A stretch of 5,793 nt of DNA. Source: Acidobacteriota bacterium (GTDB lineage Bacteria; Acidobacteriota; UBA6911; RPQK01; JADFOI01). Positions 1-5,672 of this stretch are shown in pieces. Made by a program: the position numbers and the translations under genes. The notes below the pieces were generated by a model. That model worked only from the letters and a program-made list of their open reading frames with translations. It was not told where the DNA came from and made no database searches. Where the stretch lies: positions 1-5,793 of the forward strand of contig JAUXKG010000178.1 of the NCBI GenBank assembly GCA_030624355.1. Reading direction: 5' to 3'. How positions within the stretch are numbered: position 1 is the first letter of the stretch; each line of letters opens with the position of its first letter.

Positions 1-1783
1 ACGTCTGCACCGCATCCTGCACCTCGGTCCCATCCTGGCTCTCTGCTTTGTCACCTACAGCCCTTCCACGATCCAGGCCGGTCGGCTGGTGGTTCTCGAT
101 CTTGTCCTGGCATTGCTCTGTCTGGTCATTACCGGTTATCTGGCCCTGAACTTCAGCTTGCTCTACGACGACAGAATGTCGCTGGATCCGGGCAGCCTGA
201 GCCATCTGGAAATCGCAATGGGGGTGATTCTCATTGCGTTGTTGCTGGAGGCCAGCCGACGCGCCATGGGCAACTGGCTGGGTGCCCTGGTGGTTCTGTT
301 TCTCATATACGCCTATGCCGGACCACATATGACCGGGGTGCTGGAACATTCCGGATTTTCCTTCACCGAGATCATCGACTTCACGATCTTTACCTTCGAT
401 GGGATTTTCACCGTGCCGCTGGCGGTGGCTTCCAGTTACATCATCATGTTCTTGATTTTTGGAGCGTTTGTTGTGGAGTCAGGGGCCAATCGCTTCTACA
501 CGGAGCTGGCCCAAGCTCTGGTTGGGTCGGCAGCGGGCGGAGCTGGCAAGATCGCCCTGATCAGCAGTGCCCTGGTGGGCAGCATCACCGGCAATGCCAC
601 CGCCAACGTGGCCATTACCGGACCAGTGACCATCCCAATGATGAAAAGGGCGGGGTTTGAATCTCACGTGGCCGGGGCCATTGAAGCGGCTGCCTCCAAG
701 GGAGGACACATCCTGCCGCCGGTCATGGCTGGAATTGTTTTTCTGATGAGTGAGATCAGCGGCATTTCCTACTGGCAAATTTGCCTGGCTTCTGCGATAC
801 CTGCATCCCTCTACTTCCTTTCTGCCGGTTTCCAGGTGCACTTCTATGCGACAAGGCATGGGATCGGGGGTGAGCCCGGTGCCGTCATGGACATGCAGTC
901 TGCCTGGCATCTTCTAGTCCAGGGATGGCAACACTTTCTTCCATTCATCAGCATCATTGCTTTTCTAGCCACCGGCTATTCGCCCATCTGGGCTGCCCTC
1001 TGGTCCCTTCCGGTAGTCGTTCTCTCCAGCTGGTTTCAGAAAGAGACTCGCATGGGAATCCGTCACATCGGACGCGCGCTGGATCGCTCTGTGATGACTG
1101 TGCGGGTGGTCACGCTGGCTGTTGCGCTGGCAGGGATAATCATTTCCGTTGTGTTCTACACCGGTCTGGGCAGCACCCTCACCTCGGTCTTGCGAGACCT
1201 GGCAGGGACGAGCCTGTTCGTTGCCTTGCTTTTGGCAGGATTATTTTGCCTCCTTCTTGGATTGTCCTGTACCGTCATAGCGGCCTACATCCTGACGGCG
1301 GTTCTGATTGTGCCGACGGTGATGACTTTGGGCATTCCGGCCATGGCCGCTCACCTGTTTACCGTTTATCTGGCTTCGGTGGCCACCATCACCCCTCCGG
1401 TGGGATCGACCTTCTTCGTTGCCGCAGGCCTGGCCGACGCGCCCCCCTTCAGGACGGGGTGGGCGGCTTTGCGGATGGCTTCGGCGGCCTTTGTGGTTCC
1501 CTTCTTTTTTGTTTACCATCCGGAACTCTTGTTGATCGGGAGTTGGACAGAGACACTGCTGGCCGGCGTGTTGGCGGTGACGATGGTCTTCTCCCTGGCG
1601 CTGGCCATCGAAGGTTGGTTCAGGGGGCCACTTGATGTCTGGAAACGAGTCTTGTTGGGCGCTGCTGGACTGCTGATGGTCTCCAATGCGGCAATCCACC
1701 TGGTCCTGGGCCTGGGACTGTTCGTTGTGGGTCTGATCTGGCATCTGATGAGCGTGAAAAGATCTGGCCCGGATTATGCATAA
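1..1783 (+). CDS. TRAP transporter fused permease (4TM/12TM DctM-type), 5'-truncated
   Basis: This is the membrane subunit of a tripartite ATP-independent periplasmic (TRAP) transporter, which imports organic acids using an ion gradient and a periplasmic binding protein. The frame runs open from base 2 to the TAA at 1781-1783 (593 visible residues), so the true start lies upstream; the GTG at 89 is internal. The protein is hydrophobic throughout, with roughly 15 membrane segments. Family motifs are clear: GNATANVAITGP followed by TIPMMKRAG (about 590-655), an AAASKGGHILPPVMAG loop (about 686-735), and ITPPVGSTFF with AAGLADAPPFRTGW (about 1388-1470). The fusion of small and large permease domains is typical of TAXI-type TRAP systems, whose binding-protein gene would be expected upstream. 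Two usually conserved motifs deviate: the GMGLPT-like loop reads GLSCTV (1259-1276), and the usual STGGQ reads SKGGH. The last four codons and the stop come from an inserted MITE. The family call is secure; the substrate is unknown. Confidence 0.93.
   Translation, partial: RLHRILHLGPILALCFVTYSPSTIQAGRLVVLDLVLALLCLVITGYLALNFSLLYDDRMSLDPGSLSHLEIAMGVILIALLLEASRRAMGNWLGALVVLFLIYAYAGPHMTGVLEHSGFSFTEIIDFTIFTFDGIFTVPLAVASSYIIMFLIFGAFVVESGANRFYTELAQALVGSAAGGAGKIALISSALVGSITGNATANVAITGPVTIPMMKRAGFESHVAGAIEAAASKGGHILPPVMAGIVFLMSEISGISYWQICLASAIPASLYFLSAGFQVHFYATRHGIGGEPGAVMDMQSAWHLLVQGWQHFLPFISIIAFLATGYSPIWAALWSLPVVVLSSWFQKETRMGIRHIGRALDRSVMTVRVVTLAVALAGIIISVVFYTGLGSTLTSVLRDLAGTSLFVALLLAGLFCLLLGLSCTVIAAYILTAVLIVPTVMTLGIPAMAAHLFTVYLASVATITPPVGSTFFVAAGLADAPPFRTGWAALRMASAAFVVPFFFVYHPELLLIGSWTETLLAGVLAVTMVFSLALAIEGWFRGPLDVWKRVLLGAAGLLMVSNAAIHLVLGLGLFVVGLIWHLMSVKRSGPDYA
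1764..1767. repeat. Left target-site duplication CTGG
   Basis: This CTGG directly abuts the left inverted repeat. The matching copy is at 1942-1945, directly after the right inverted repeat. Only 4 bp, so chance identity is possible in isolation, but both copies sit exactly at the element ends. Confidence 0.75.
1768..1782 (+). repeat. Left terminal inverted repeat of MITE
   Basis: CCCGGATTATGCATA, matching the complement of 1927-1941 except for one G/A difference at the fifth base. It is translated as the last residues of the permease (Pro-Asp-Tyr-Ala), and its last two bases start the TAA stop codon. Confidence 0.88.
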
Positions 1784-1926
1784 ATTCTCTACTGCATCGC
1801 CGAGATCACTCGTCCTGACTGTGTTGCGCTCGGTCGGCCGCCTCAGCGTACCCTACAGGACGCGTGCGGGGGCCTTGGTCGCGCGCCTTGTCAGGCCAGT
1901 GCTTTCGGCGCTTCGTGACGAGAACC

Positions 1927-1941
1927 TATGCATAATTCGGG
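1927..1941 (-). repeat. Right terminal inverted repeat of MITE
   Basis: TATGCATAATTCGGG, the inverted partner of 1768-1782. The second CTGG copy follows immediately at 1942-1945. Confidence 0.88.
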
Positions 1942-1945
1942 CTGG
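1942..1945. repeat. Right target-site duplication CTGG
   Basis: Second copy of the 4-bp direct repeat that brackets the element. Deleting 1768-1945 joins the permease reading frame to GA-GAA-TAG and recreates a plausible original stop at 1950-1952. Confidence 0.75.
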
Positions 1946-2039
1946 AGAATAGCCGGAAGGTTGGCATAACATCTATCTTGCGGAGATTCGAATTTGAGTT
2001 GAGGTCAGTAGCGGATGAGTATCGTAAAGGAGGGGGTAT
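1946..2039 (+). other. Intergenic leader of the BKACE gene
   Basis: This is the short stretch between the MITE and the BKACE start. Its first bases (AGAATAG) are probably the ancestral end of the permease gene. I see no sigma-70 or sigma-54 promoter with proper spacing, so the gene may be read through from the permease, or from a promoter I cannot recognise. The only firm signal is the ribosome binding site at its end. Confidence 0.6.
2026..2033 (+). promoter_or_regulatory. Strong Shine-Dalgarno for BKACE gene
   Basis: AAAGGAGG lies six bases before the ATG at 2040. It is a near-perfect complement of the 16S rRNA 3' end, which fixes the start codon and predicts efficient translation. Confidence 0.88.
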
Positions 2040-3119
2040 ATGAGTTTTAAAAATGAGAGTGACGGCCAGTCCATCACTCCGGAAGAAGTTTTAGCGGACA
2101 CCAAACGTCGCCTCAGAATGTTTCCGATTGAACTCGAGGAGAAGATCCCAACTCTCGAGAAACCGCTCATCATCGAAAGCGCATGTCCAGGATGGCAGTC
2201 CCGAATGTGGGGGCCTAAGGAGATCTACCACCAGTTGCCACCCGGGTACCAGGAGGGCGGAGTCCGTTATCCGGCGGTACCGATTTCCATCGAGGACCAG
2301 GCGAACGAGGATATCGAAGCAGTCAAGGCCGGGGCCGCAGTCATTCACCACCATCCGAGGGATCCGGAGACGGGAATCTCGGTTTCAGCCAAGCCGATGG
2401 ATGTCCCTTTGCTGTCGGAAATCTATGATCGAGTTCTGGATGAAGTAGACGCCGTGACTTTGCAGCATACCTGGTTGAAGGACCCCGAGACAGGTCAAAT
2501 CGACTACATCACCCATACCCAGCAGCTGCTGGAACGCGGCTCAGGGAACAAATACTGTCAAGGTGCCGTAGTGTTGTTCAGCGGCGCCTATGAAAAGGGT
2601 GACATTCTCAAGAGTGTCGAGCCCACTCAAGCGGGAGTGGAGTGGCTCGAAAAGAATGGGGTCAAGCCTATCTATCAGCTGTTTGACACTTATTCTGCAC
2701 TCAGCCTGAAGCACCTTCTGGTGGACACAGGCATCTCCACCTGGAAACCCTATGTTCTGAATGTGCATATGGGAAAACATCACGCCCACACGATTCACCA
2801 TGACCCCTGGGCTGCCCTTCAGCTCATTACAAACCTGAATATGGTTCGAGAAACATTCCCGGAAAGTATTGTGGGGATCTATGCCGGAGGTCGCAACTGG
2901 CTTCCCATGACCGTTCTGGCCATCATGCTGGGTGCCGACATCGTGCGGGTGGGTATCGAAGAGTGCTACTGGATGTGGCCTCATAAGGATGAAGTCATTC
3001 AGAAGAACGTCGATACCGTGAAGATGGCGGTCTCAATAGCCAATATGCTGGGCCGGCCAGTGGTAACCGACGCCAATGAAGCCAGGAAGATTCTGGGGAC
3101 GGAGCTCACTTCGACATAA
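2040..3119 (+). CDS. BKACE/DUF849 family beta-keto acid cleavage enzyme, long divergent form
   Basis: A 359-residue protein of the BKACE family (3-keto-5-aminohexanoate cleavage enzyme, Kce-like). Family members are cytoplasmic metal-dependent TIM barrels that cleave a beta-keto acid with acetyl-CoA, giving acetoacetate and a new CoA thioester. Visible family marks are KPLIIESA (41-48), the metal-site segment AGAAVIHHHPRDPETG (97-112) in which H103 and H105 match the canonical HxH, the PIYQLFDT strand (210-217), the AGGRNWLPM segment (282-290), LGADIVRVGIEE (297-308) with R303 and E307 at the canonical Arg and metal-ligand Glu positions, and a C-terminal LGRPVVTDANEARKILG. Unusual points: it is longer than the usual 270-310 residues, with an N-terminal extension and extra sequence around residues 50-85; the Asp after the metal-ligand Glu is Glu (E308); and six histidines fall within 243-254. 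The start is set by AAAGGAGG. The family is secure; the substrate is not, so I give no gene symbol. Confidence 0.9.
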   Translation: MSFKNESDGQSITPEEVLADTKRRLRMFPIELEEKIPTLEKPLIIESACPGWQSRMWGPKEIYHQLPPGYQEGGVRYPAVPISIEDQANEDIEAVKAGAAVIHHHPRDPETGISVSAKPMDVPLLSEIYDRVLDEVDAVTLQHTWLKDPETGQIDYITHTQQLLERGSGNKYCQGAVVLFSGAYEKGDILKSVEPTQAGVEWLEKNGVKPIYQLFDTYSALSLKHLLVDTGISTWKPYVLNVHMGKHHAHTIHHDPWAALQLITNLNMVRETFPESIVGIYAGGRNWLPMTVLAIMLGADIVRVGIEECYWMWPHKDEVIQKNVDTVKMAVSIANMLGRPVVTDANEARKILGTELTST

Positions 3120-3226
3120 GAGGTCCCAGGCTCCTAAGCAGCATCTCCCAACACAGCCACTGGTACAGATTCTTCGGGTCAGATCCATAGGCCGATCTTG
3201 ACAATACTTTGTTCGTGAAGTAGTGA
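3120..3226 (+). other. Intergenic region between BKACE and flavoprotein genes
   Basis: These 107 bases hold a weak imperfect hairpin (GTCAGATC at 3178-3185 with GATCTTGAC at 3194-3202, one bulge) that lacks a following U-tract. They also hold a TTGACA (3198-3203) without a good -10 partner at proper spacing. I see no convincing promoter or terminator, so co-transcription with the BKACE gene is possible but not shown. Confidence 0.5.
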
Positions 3227-4801
3227 ATGACAAGCGACCTTGGAGGTGCAGTCTTGGCCGGCAGTTCGAAACGTGCCAAAAACGACTCAAGGATTTCACG
3301 GAGGCGGTTTGTCGGTCGTGCAGGGATTGCAGCGGGTGCTTTGGGAGGAGTTGCAAGCGCTCGTGGTCAGAATTCCCAGGTGCCCGCAAACCGGGAAATG
3401 AGGACCGATGTCGTGGTGGTTGGAGCCGGCATGGGCGGCCTGACCACGGCGGTGAGAGCTCAGCGAGAGGGCGCCGATGTTGTTCTTCTAGAAAAATCTT
3501 CCGAGCGGGGCGGCACCATGAGCCATTCCGAAGGCGCCGTCTGGACCTATGAGAGCTTCGAAGACCTGCGCAACGATGCGCCTCACGGCGATCCCGAACT
3601 GCAGCGCACCGTTTTCGATACCTTGCTTCAAGTCTACGAATTCTACGACAGCATCGGCGCCCCTCTTGGTGCAGCAGACGAGGGTGAAAGAAGGACCCGA
3701 CGGATAGCGCCCGTGGCCTTCACCAACTTCATGGTCGGCCAACTGGAGAGTGCCGGCGGAACATTGCTGATGGAAACCCCCATGCTGCGACTGCTCACCA
3801 ATCGTCAACATGAGATTATTGGAGTACTGGCGGAAGGACCGGACGGACCCATACGCATCCAGGCCAAAGCTGTGGTTCTGGCGACCGGAGGATTTGCCGG
3901 CAACGCTCAGTTGGTGACCCAAAACATCACTCGTCAGTTCGGAAGTCTTTATCAGCGGAACGTCGCTTTTGACGGACTGATGCCTCCGCTCACCGGTGAC
4001 GGCTTTCTGGCAGCCTCGCAGATTGGTGCTGCGCCTTCGCTGGGTGGCTTCGATGCCTTCTACGGCCATGTGTTGCCCGCCAGGCCCGCCAAGTTCTCAC
4101 ATCCACTGAGCGATTACTCCATATATCACGGTGCCTGGACCGTTGCCGTGAACCTGTACGGTCGACGCTTTGCGGATGAGAGTCAAGGCAGAGTCGCAGG
4201 ACGGCAAATAGCGCGAGTCGGCGATCATTTTATTTCCCAGGAGATCGCCCGGCAACCCGAAGCGACTGCCGCCTACATTTGGGATGGTCCTATTAATGAG
4301 GAGCACGCTCTGGCGGAGAACAACCTGGGGTCTCTGGATAAGTTTGATGCTTTTCGGCAGGCAGGCGCTCCCGTGGCAACGGCCAATACTTTGGAAGAAC
4401 TGGCCCGTCAGATGGAAGGCTGGGGGAGAGGAGTTCCGGCAGGGCAGGTCCTTGGAACGCTCAGCGAATACAATCAGGCTGCCAGGAACGCAACGGCCGG
4501 GAAACTGCCTGTTCCCAAAGCGAGCTCCAGAAACGCCCTTCCCATCCAACAGCCTCCCTTTTATGCCATCCTGGGAACCACGGGGATTACGGCGACACAC
4601 GGTGGATTGAGAGTCAACTCACGCGGCCAGGTACTCTCCACGACCGGCAGACCTCTGCCGGGACTCTTCGCTTCGGGAATTGACGTAGGAAATTTTTGCA
4701 ACTACGCCTACCTGGGGGCTCTCTGCCTGGGCGCAGTTTTCGGCTACCTGTCCGGGGCCAACGCGGCCAGACAACCGGAACCCCGTGGCGGCTGGGAATG
4801 A
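3227..4801 (+). CDS. Tat-exported FAD-dependent oxidoreductase (fumarate reductase / tricarballylate dehydrogenase-like)
   Basis: A 524-residue flavoprotein of the FAD_binding_2 superfamily, which oxidises or reduces carbon-carbon bonds next to carboxylates or ketones. The N-terminus has a twin-arginine signal: SRRRFVG (24-30), a short hydrophobic stretch, and a likely cleavage after ASA (43-45), so the folded, FAD-loaded enzyme should act in the periplasm. The FAD-binding fold follows at once, with DVVVVGAGMGG (61-71; G66, G68, G71) and E89 for the adenosine ribose, then the RGGTMSHSEG loop. ATGGFAGN sits mid-protein. The C-terminal FAD segment is THGGLRV (457-463) and PLPGLFASGIDVG (476-488). 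The usual Glu of the family's AGE motif is Ile485 here. No heme motif is present; the next gene, overlapping by ATGA, supplies a cytochrome c. The ATG at 3227 has only a weak upstream SD; a TTG at 3254 with a strong GGAGGT is a serious alternative that keeps the whole Tat signal. Substrate and reaction direction are unknown. Confidence 0.88.
   Translation: MTSDLGGAVLAGSSKRAKNDSRISRRRFVGRAGIAAGALGGVASARGQNSQVPANREMRTDVVVVGAGMGGLTTAVRAQREGADVVLLEKSSERGGTMSHSEGAVWTYESFEDLRNDAPHGDPELQRTVFDTLLQVYEFYDSIGAPLGAADEGERRTRRIAPVAFTNFMVGQLESAGGTLLMETPMLRLLTNRQHEIIGVLAEGPDGPIRIQAKAVVLATGGFAGNAQLVTQNITRQFGSLYQRNVAFDGLMPPLTGDGFLAASQIGAAPSLGGFDAFYGHVLPARPAKFSHPLSDYSIYHGAWTVAVNLYGRRFADESQGRVAGRQIARVGDHFISQEIARQPEATAAYIWDGPINEEHALAENNLGSLDKFDAFRQAGAPVATANTLEELARQMEGWGRGVPAGQVLGTLSEYNQAARNATAGKLPVPKASSRNALPIQQPPFYAILGTTGITATHGGLRVNSRGQVLSTTGRPLPGLFASGIDVGNFCNYAYLGALCLGAVFGYLSGANAARQPEPRGGWE
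3242..3247 (+). promoter_or_regulatory. Shine-Dalgarno favouring an alternative TTG start at 3254
   Basis: GGAGGT lies six bases before an in-frame TTG at 3254-3256. Starting there gives a protein nine residues shorter with about 14 residues before the SRRRF Tat motif, a typical length. The upstream ATG at 3227 has only a weak GAAG nearby. Chance occurrence inside the gene cannot be excluded. Confidence 0.5.
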
Positions 4802-5586
4802 CCTTGCTGGCAAGGGGAAGGCCTCTGCATCGGCTGCTTACTGAGCCGCTCCTGAGTGTTTTCGGTCTGTTCGTGCTCTCATTTTCAACAGCCGGTCACG
4901 CTCAGCAGGAGGCCCGTTCGGGCGAAGAATTGTACATCGACCGCCTGGGATGCTGGGGTTGCCACGGACGAGCCGGTGAGGGTGGAGATGGTCCTGCTCT
5001 TCGTAACACCCGGTTGCCTCTGTGGAAATTTGTCAAACAGCTCAGATTACCCAGTGAAACGATGCCTCCTTTCGCACATAACCTGGTGTCTGATGCCGAC
5101 CTGGCGATCGTCTATGATTGGTTGGATGGCGTAGAGACTGTTGAAACTCCTCCCCCGGTAGCGCTTACCCTTGAGGGGCCGAACCAGGTCACGGCAGAGA
5201 TTGAAGTTGAATTGACGGTTCGAACAGTGGCAGCCAATCTCGATACCTCCCTTGCTGACCCCACAACCTGGCGTTATCGAGTGACTCTGCTGAGGCGGGA
5301 CAATACTCCGATAGCCCAGGCAACTCTTGAACATCGACTGGCTGGACGTAAAGAATGGTTGGAGTTTACGACGGACGAACGCGGTCAGGCTGTCCTGGGT
5401 CCCGAGGAGGGCTTTCTTCCGGCCGATGGCTCAGAGACAGAGACAGAGAAAGAGACAACCACCCGGCTGCGTATATCGTCGTTGCAGGCTAATAGATATG
5501 CTCTTATGGTCGAGGCAATTGGTGGCAACGAATCAGACAACCCGGTCGTGTTTGGAATCGGGACGGGAATCTTCACTGTTGAATAG
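4798..5586 (+). CDS. Secreted monoheme cytochrome c with beta-rich C-terminal domain
   Basis: A 262-residue exported c-type cytochrome, likely the electron partner of the flavoprotein. The ATG at 4798 overlaps the upstream stop (ATGA), which indicates translational coupling and sets the start; the frame is open further upstream, but that part lies inside the flavoprotein gene. A Sec-type signal peptide covers about residues 1-35, with a likely cut after AGHA (32-35). The small cytochrome domain follows (about 40-112): heme motif CWGCH (C52, C55, H56), a GGDGPALRNT stretch, M89 in SETMPPF as likely sixth heme ligand, and the typical final helix VSDADLAIVYDWLDG. After a proline-rich linker (about 115-122), residues 123-262 alternate hydrophobic and polar residues like a beta-sandwich (Ig- or carbohydrate-binding-like); I do not recognise the family. 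An acidic ETETEKET run (213-220) is coded by a short tandem repeat. The cytochrome call is firm; the function of the C-terminal domain is unknown. Confidence 0.9.
   Translation: MTLLARGRPLHRLLTEPLLSVFGLFVLSFSTAGHAQQEARSGEELYIDRLGCWGCHGRAGEGGDGPALRNTRLPLWKFVKQLRLPSETMPPFAHNLVSDADLAIVYDWLDGVETVETPPPVALTLEGPNQVTAEIEVELTVRTVAANLDTSLADPTTWRYRVTLLRRDNTPIAQATLEHRLAGRKEWLEFTTDERGQAVLGPEEGFLPADGSETETEKETTTRLRISSLQANRYALMVEAIGGNESDNPVVFGIGTGIFTVE
5434..5457 (+). repeat. GAGACA hexanucleotide tandem repeat (4 units)
   Basis: Four successive 6-bp units GAGACA, GAGACA, GAGAAA, GAGACA lie in frame within the cytochrome gene and encode Glu-Thr dipeptides, with one Glu-Lys. The unit length is a multiple of three, so a gain or loss of units would change loop length without a frameshift. 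Confidence 0.8.
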
Positions 5587-5660
5587 TCCAGCTTGTTCGA
5601 ACTGGATCGGTCGGATCCGCCCGGACCCAAGCAGACGAATGGCACTTTGAACTATCCAAA

Positions 5661-5669
5661 GAGGTGATC
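5661..5669 (+). promoter_or_regulatory. Extended Shine-Dalgarno for the last gene
   Basis: GAGGTGATC is a nine-base match to the complement of the usual bacterial 16S rRNA 3' end. GAGG ends eight bases before the ATG at 5673, supporting that start over the in-frame GTG at 5670. Confidence 0.8.
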
Positions 5670-5672
5670 GTG

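Larger units (their letters stand above)
1768..1941. mobile_element. MITE-like non-autonomous insertion, 174 bp
   Basis: Terminal inverted repeats of 15 bp lie at 1768-1782 (CCCGGATTATGCATA) and 1927-1941 (its complement reads CCCGAATTATGCATA), one mismatch. Both ends abut the same 4-bp sequence, CTGG, at 1764-1767 and 1942-1945, as expected for a target-site duplication. Symmetry continues inward: TTCTC at 1785-1789 matches GAGAA at 1920-1924, the 13-mer at 1798-1810 matches 1898-1910 in 11 of 13 positions, and CCTGAC at 1814-1819 matches GTCAGG at 1890-1895. The interior has no convincing gene, so mobility would need a transposase elsewhere. A 4-bp duplication with ends starting CC resembles the IS1380 family, but that assignment is from memory of the family and only tentative. 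The element overlaps the permease gene end and separates it from the BKACE gene. Confidence 0.85.

Noticed and set aside
89..91. GTG as start of the permease gene
   Set aside because: The frame stays open to the window's left edge and the upstream residues (LHLGPILALCFVTY) are membrane-like, so the gene starts outside the window.
479..1744. Open frames on the - strand and a second + frame (925-1635) inside the permease gene
   Set aside because: They overlap a clearly conserved permease and their products are low-complexity, charged and His/Gly/Arg-rich, as typical of shadow frames.
1961..1981. Sigma-54-like TTGGCAT...TTGC before the BKACE gene
   Set aside because: The distance between the GG and GC elements is about five bases too long for a -24/-12 promoter.
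3178..3202. Intrinsic terminator after the BKACE gene
   Set aside because: The stem is short with a bulge, AT-balanced, and no run of T follows.
3198..3226. TTGACA as a -35 promoter box for the flavoprotein gene
   Set aside because: At 17-base spacing the sequence is TAGTGA, a poor -10 box, and it would start transcription at or past the start codon.
4696..4797. Upstream extension of the cytochrome gene
   Set aside because: It overlaps the conserved C-terminus of the flavoprotein, and the signal peptide begins properly at the ATG at 4798.
5587..5618. Terminator after the cytochrome gene (TCCAG/CTGGA and GGATC/GATCC hairpins)
   Set aside because: Both stems are only five base pairs, overlap each other, and lack a T-tract.
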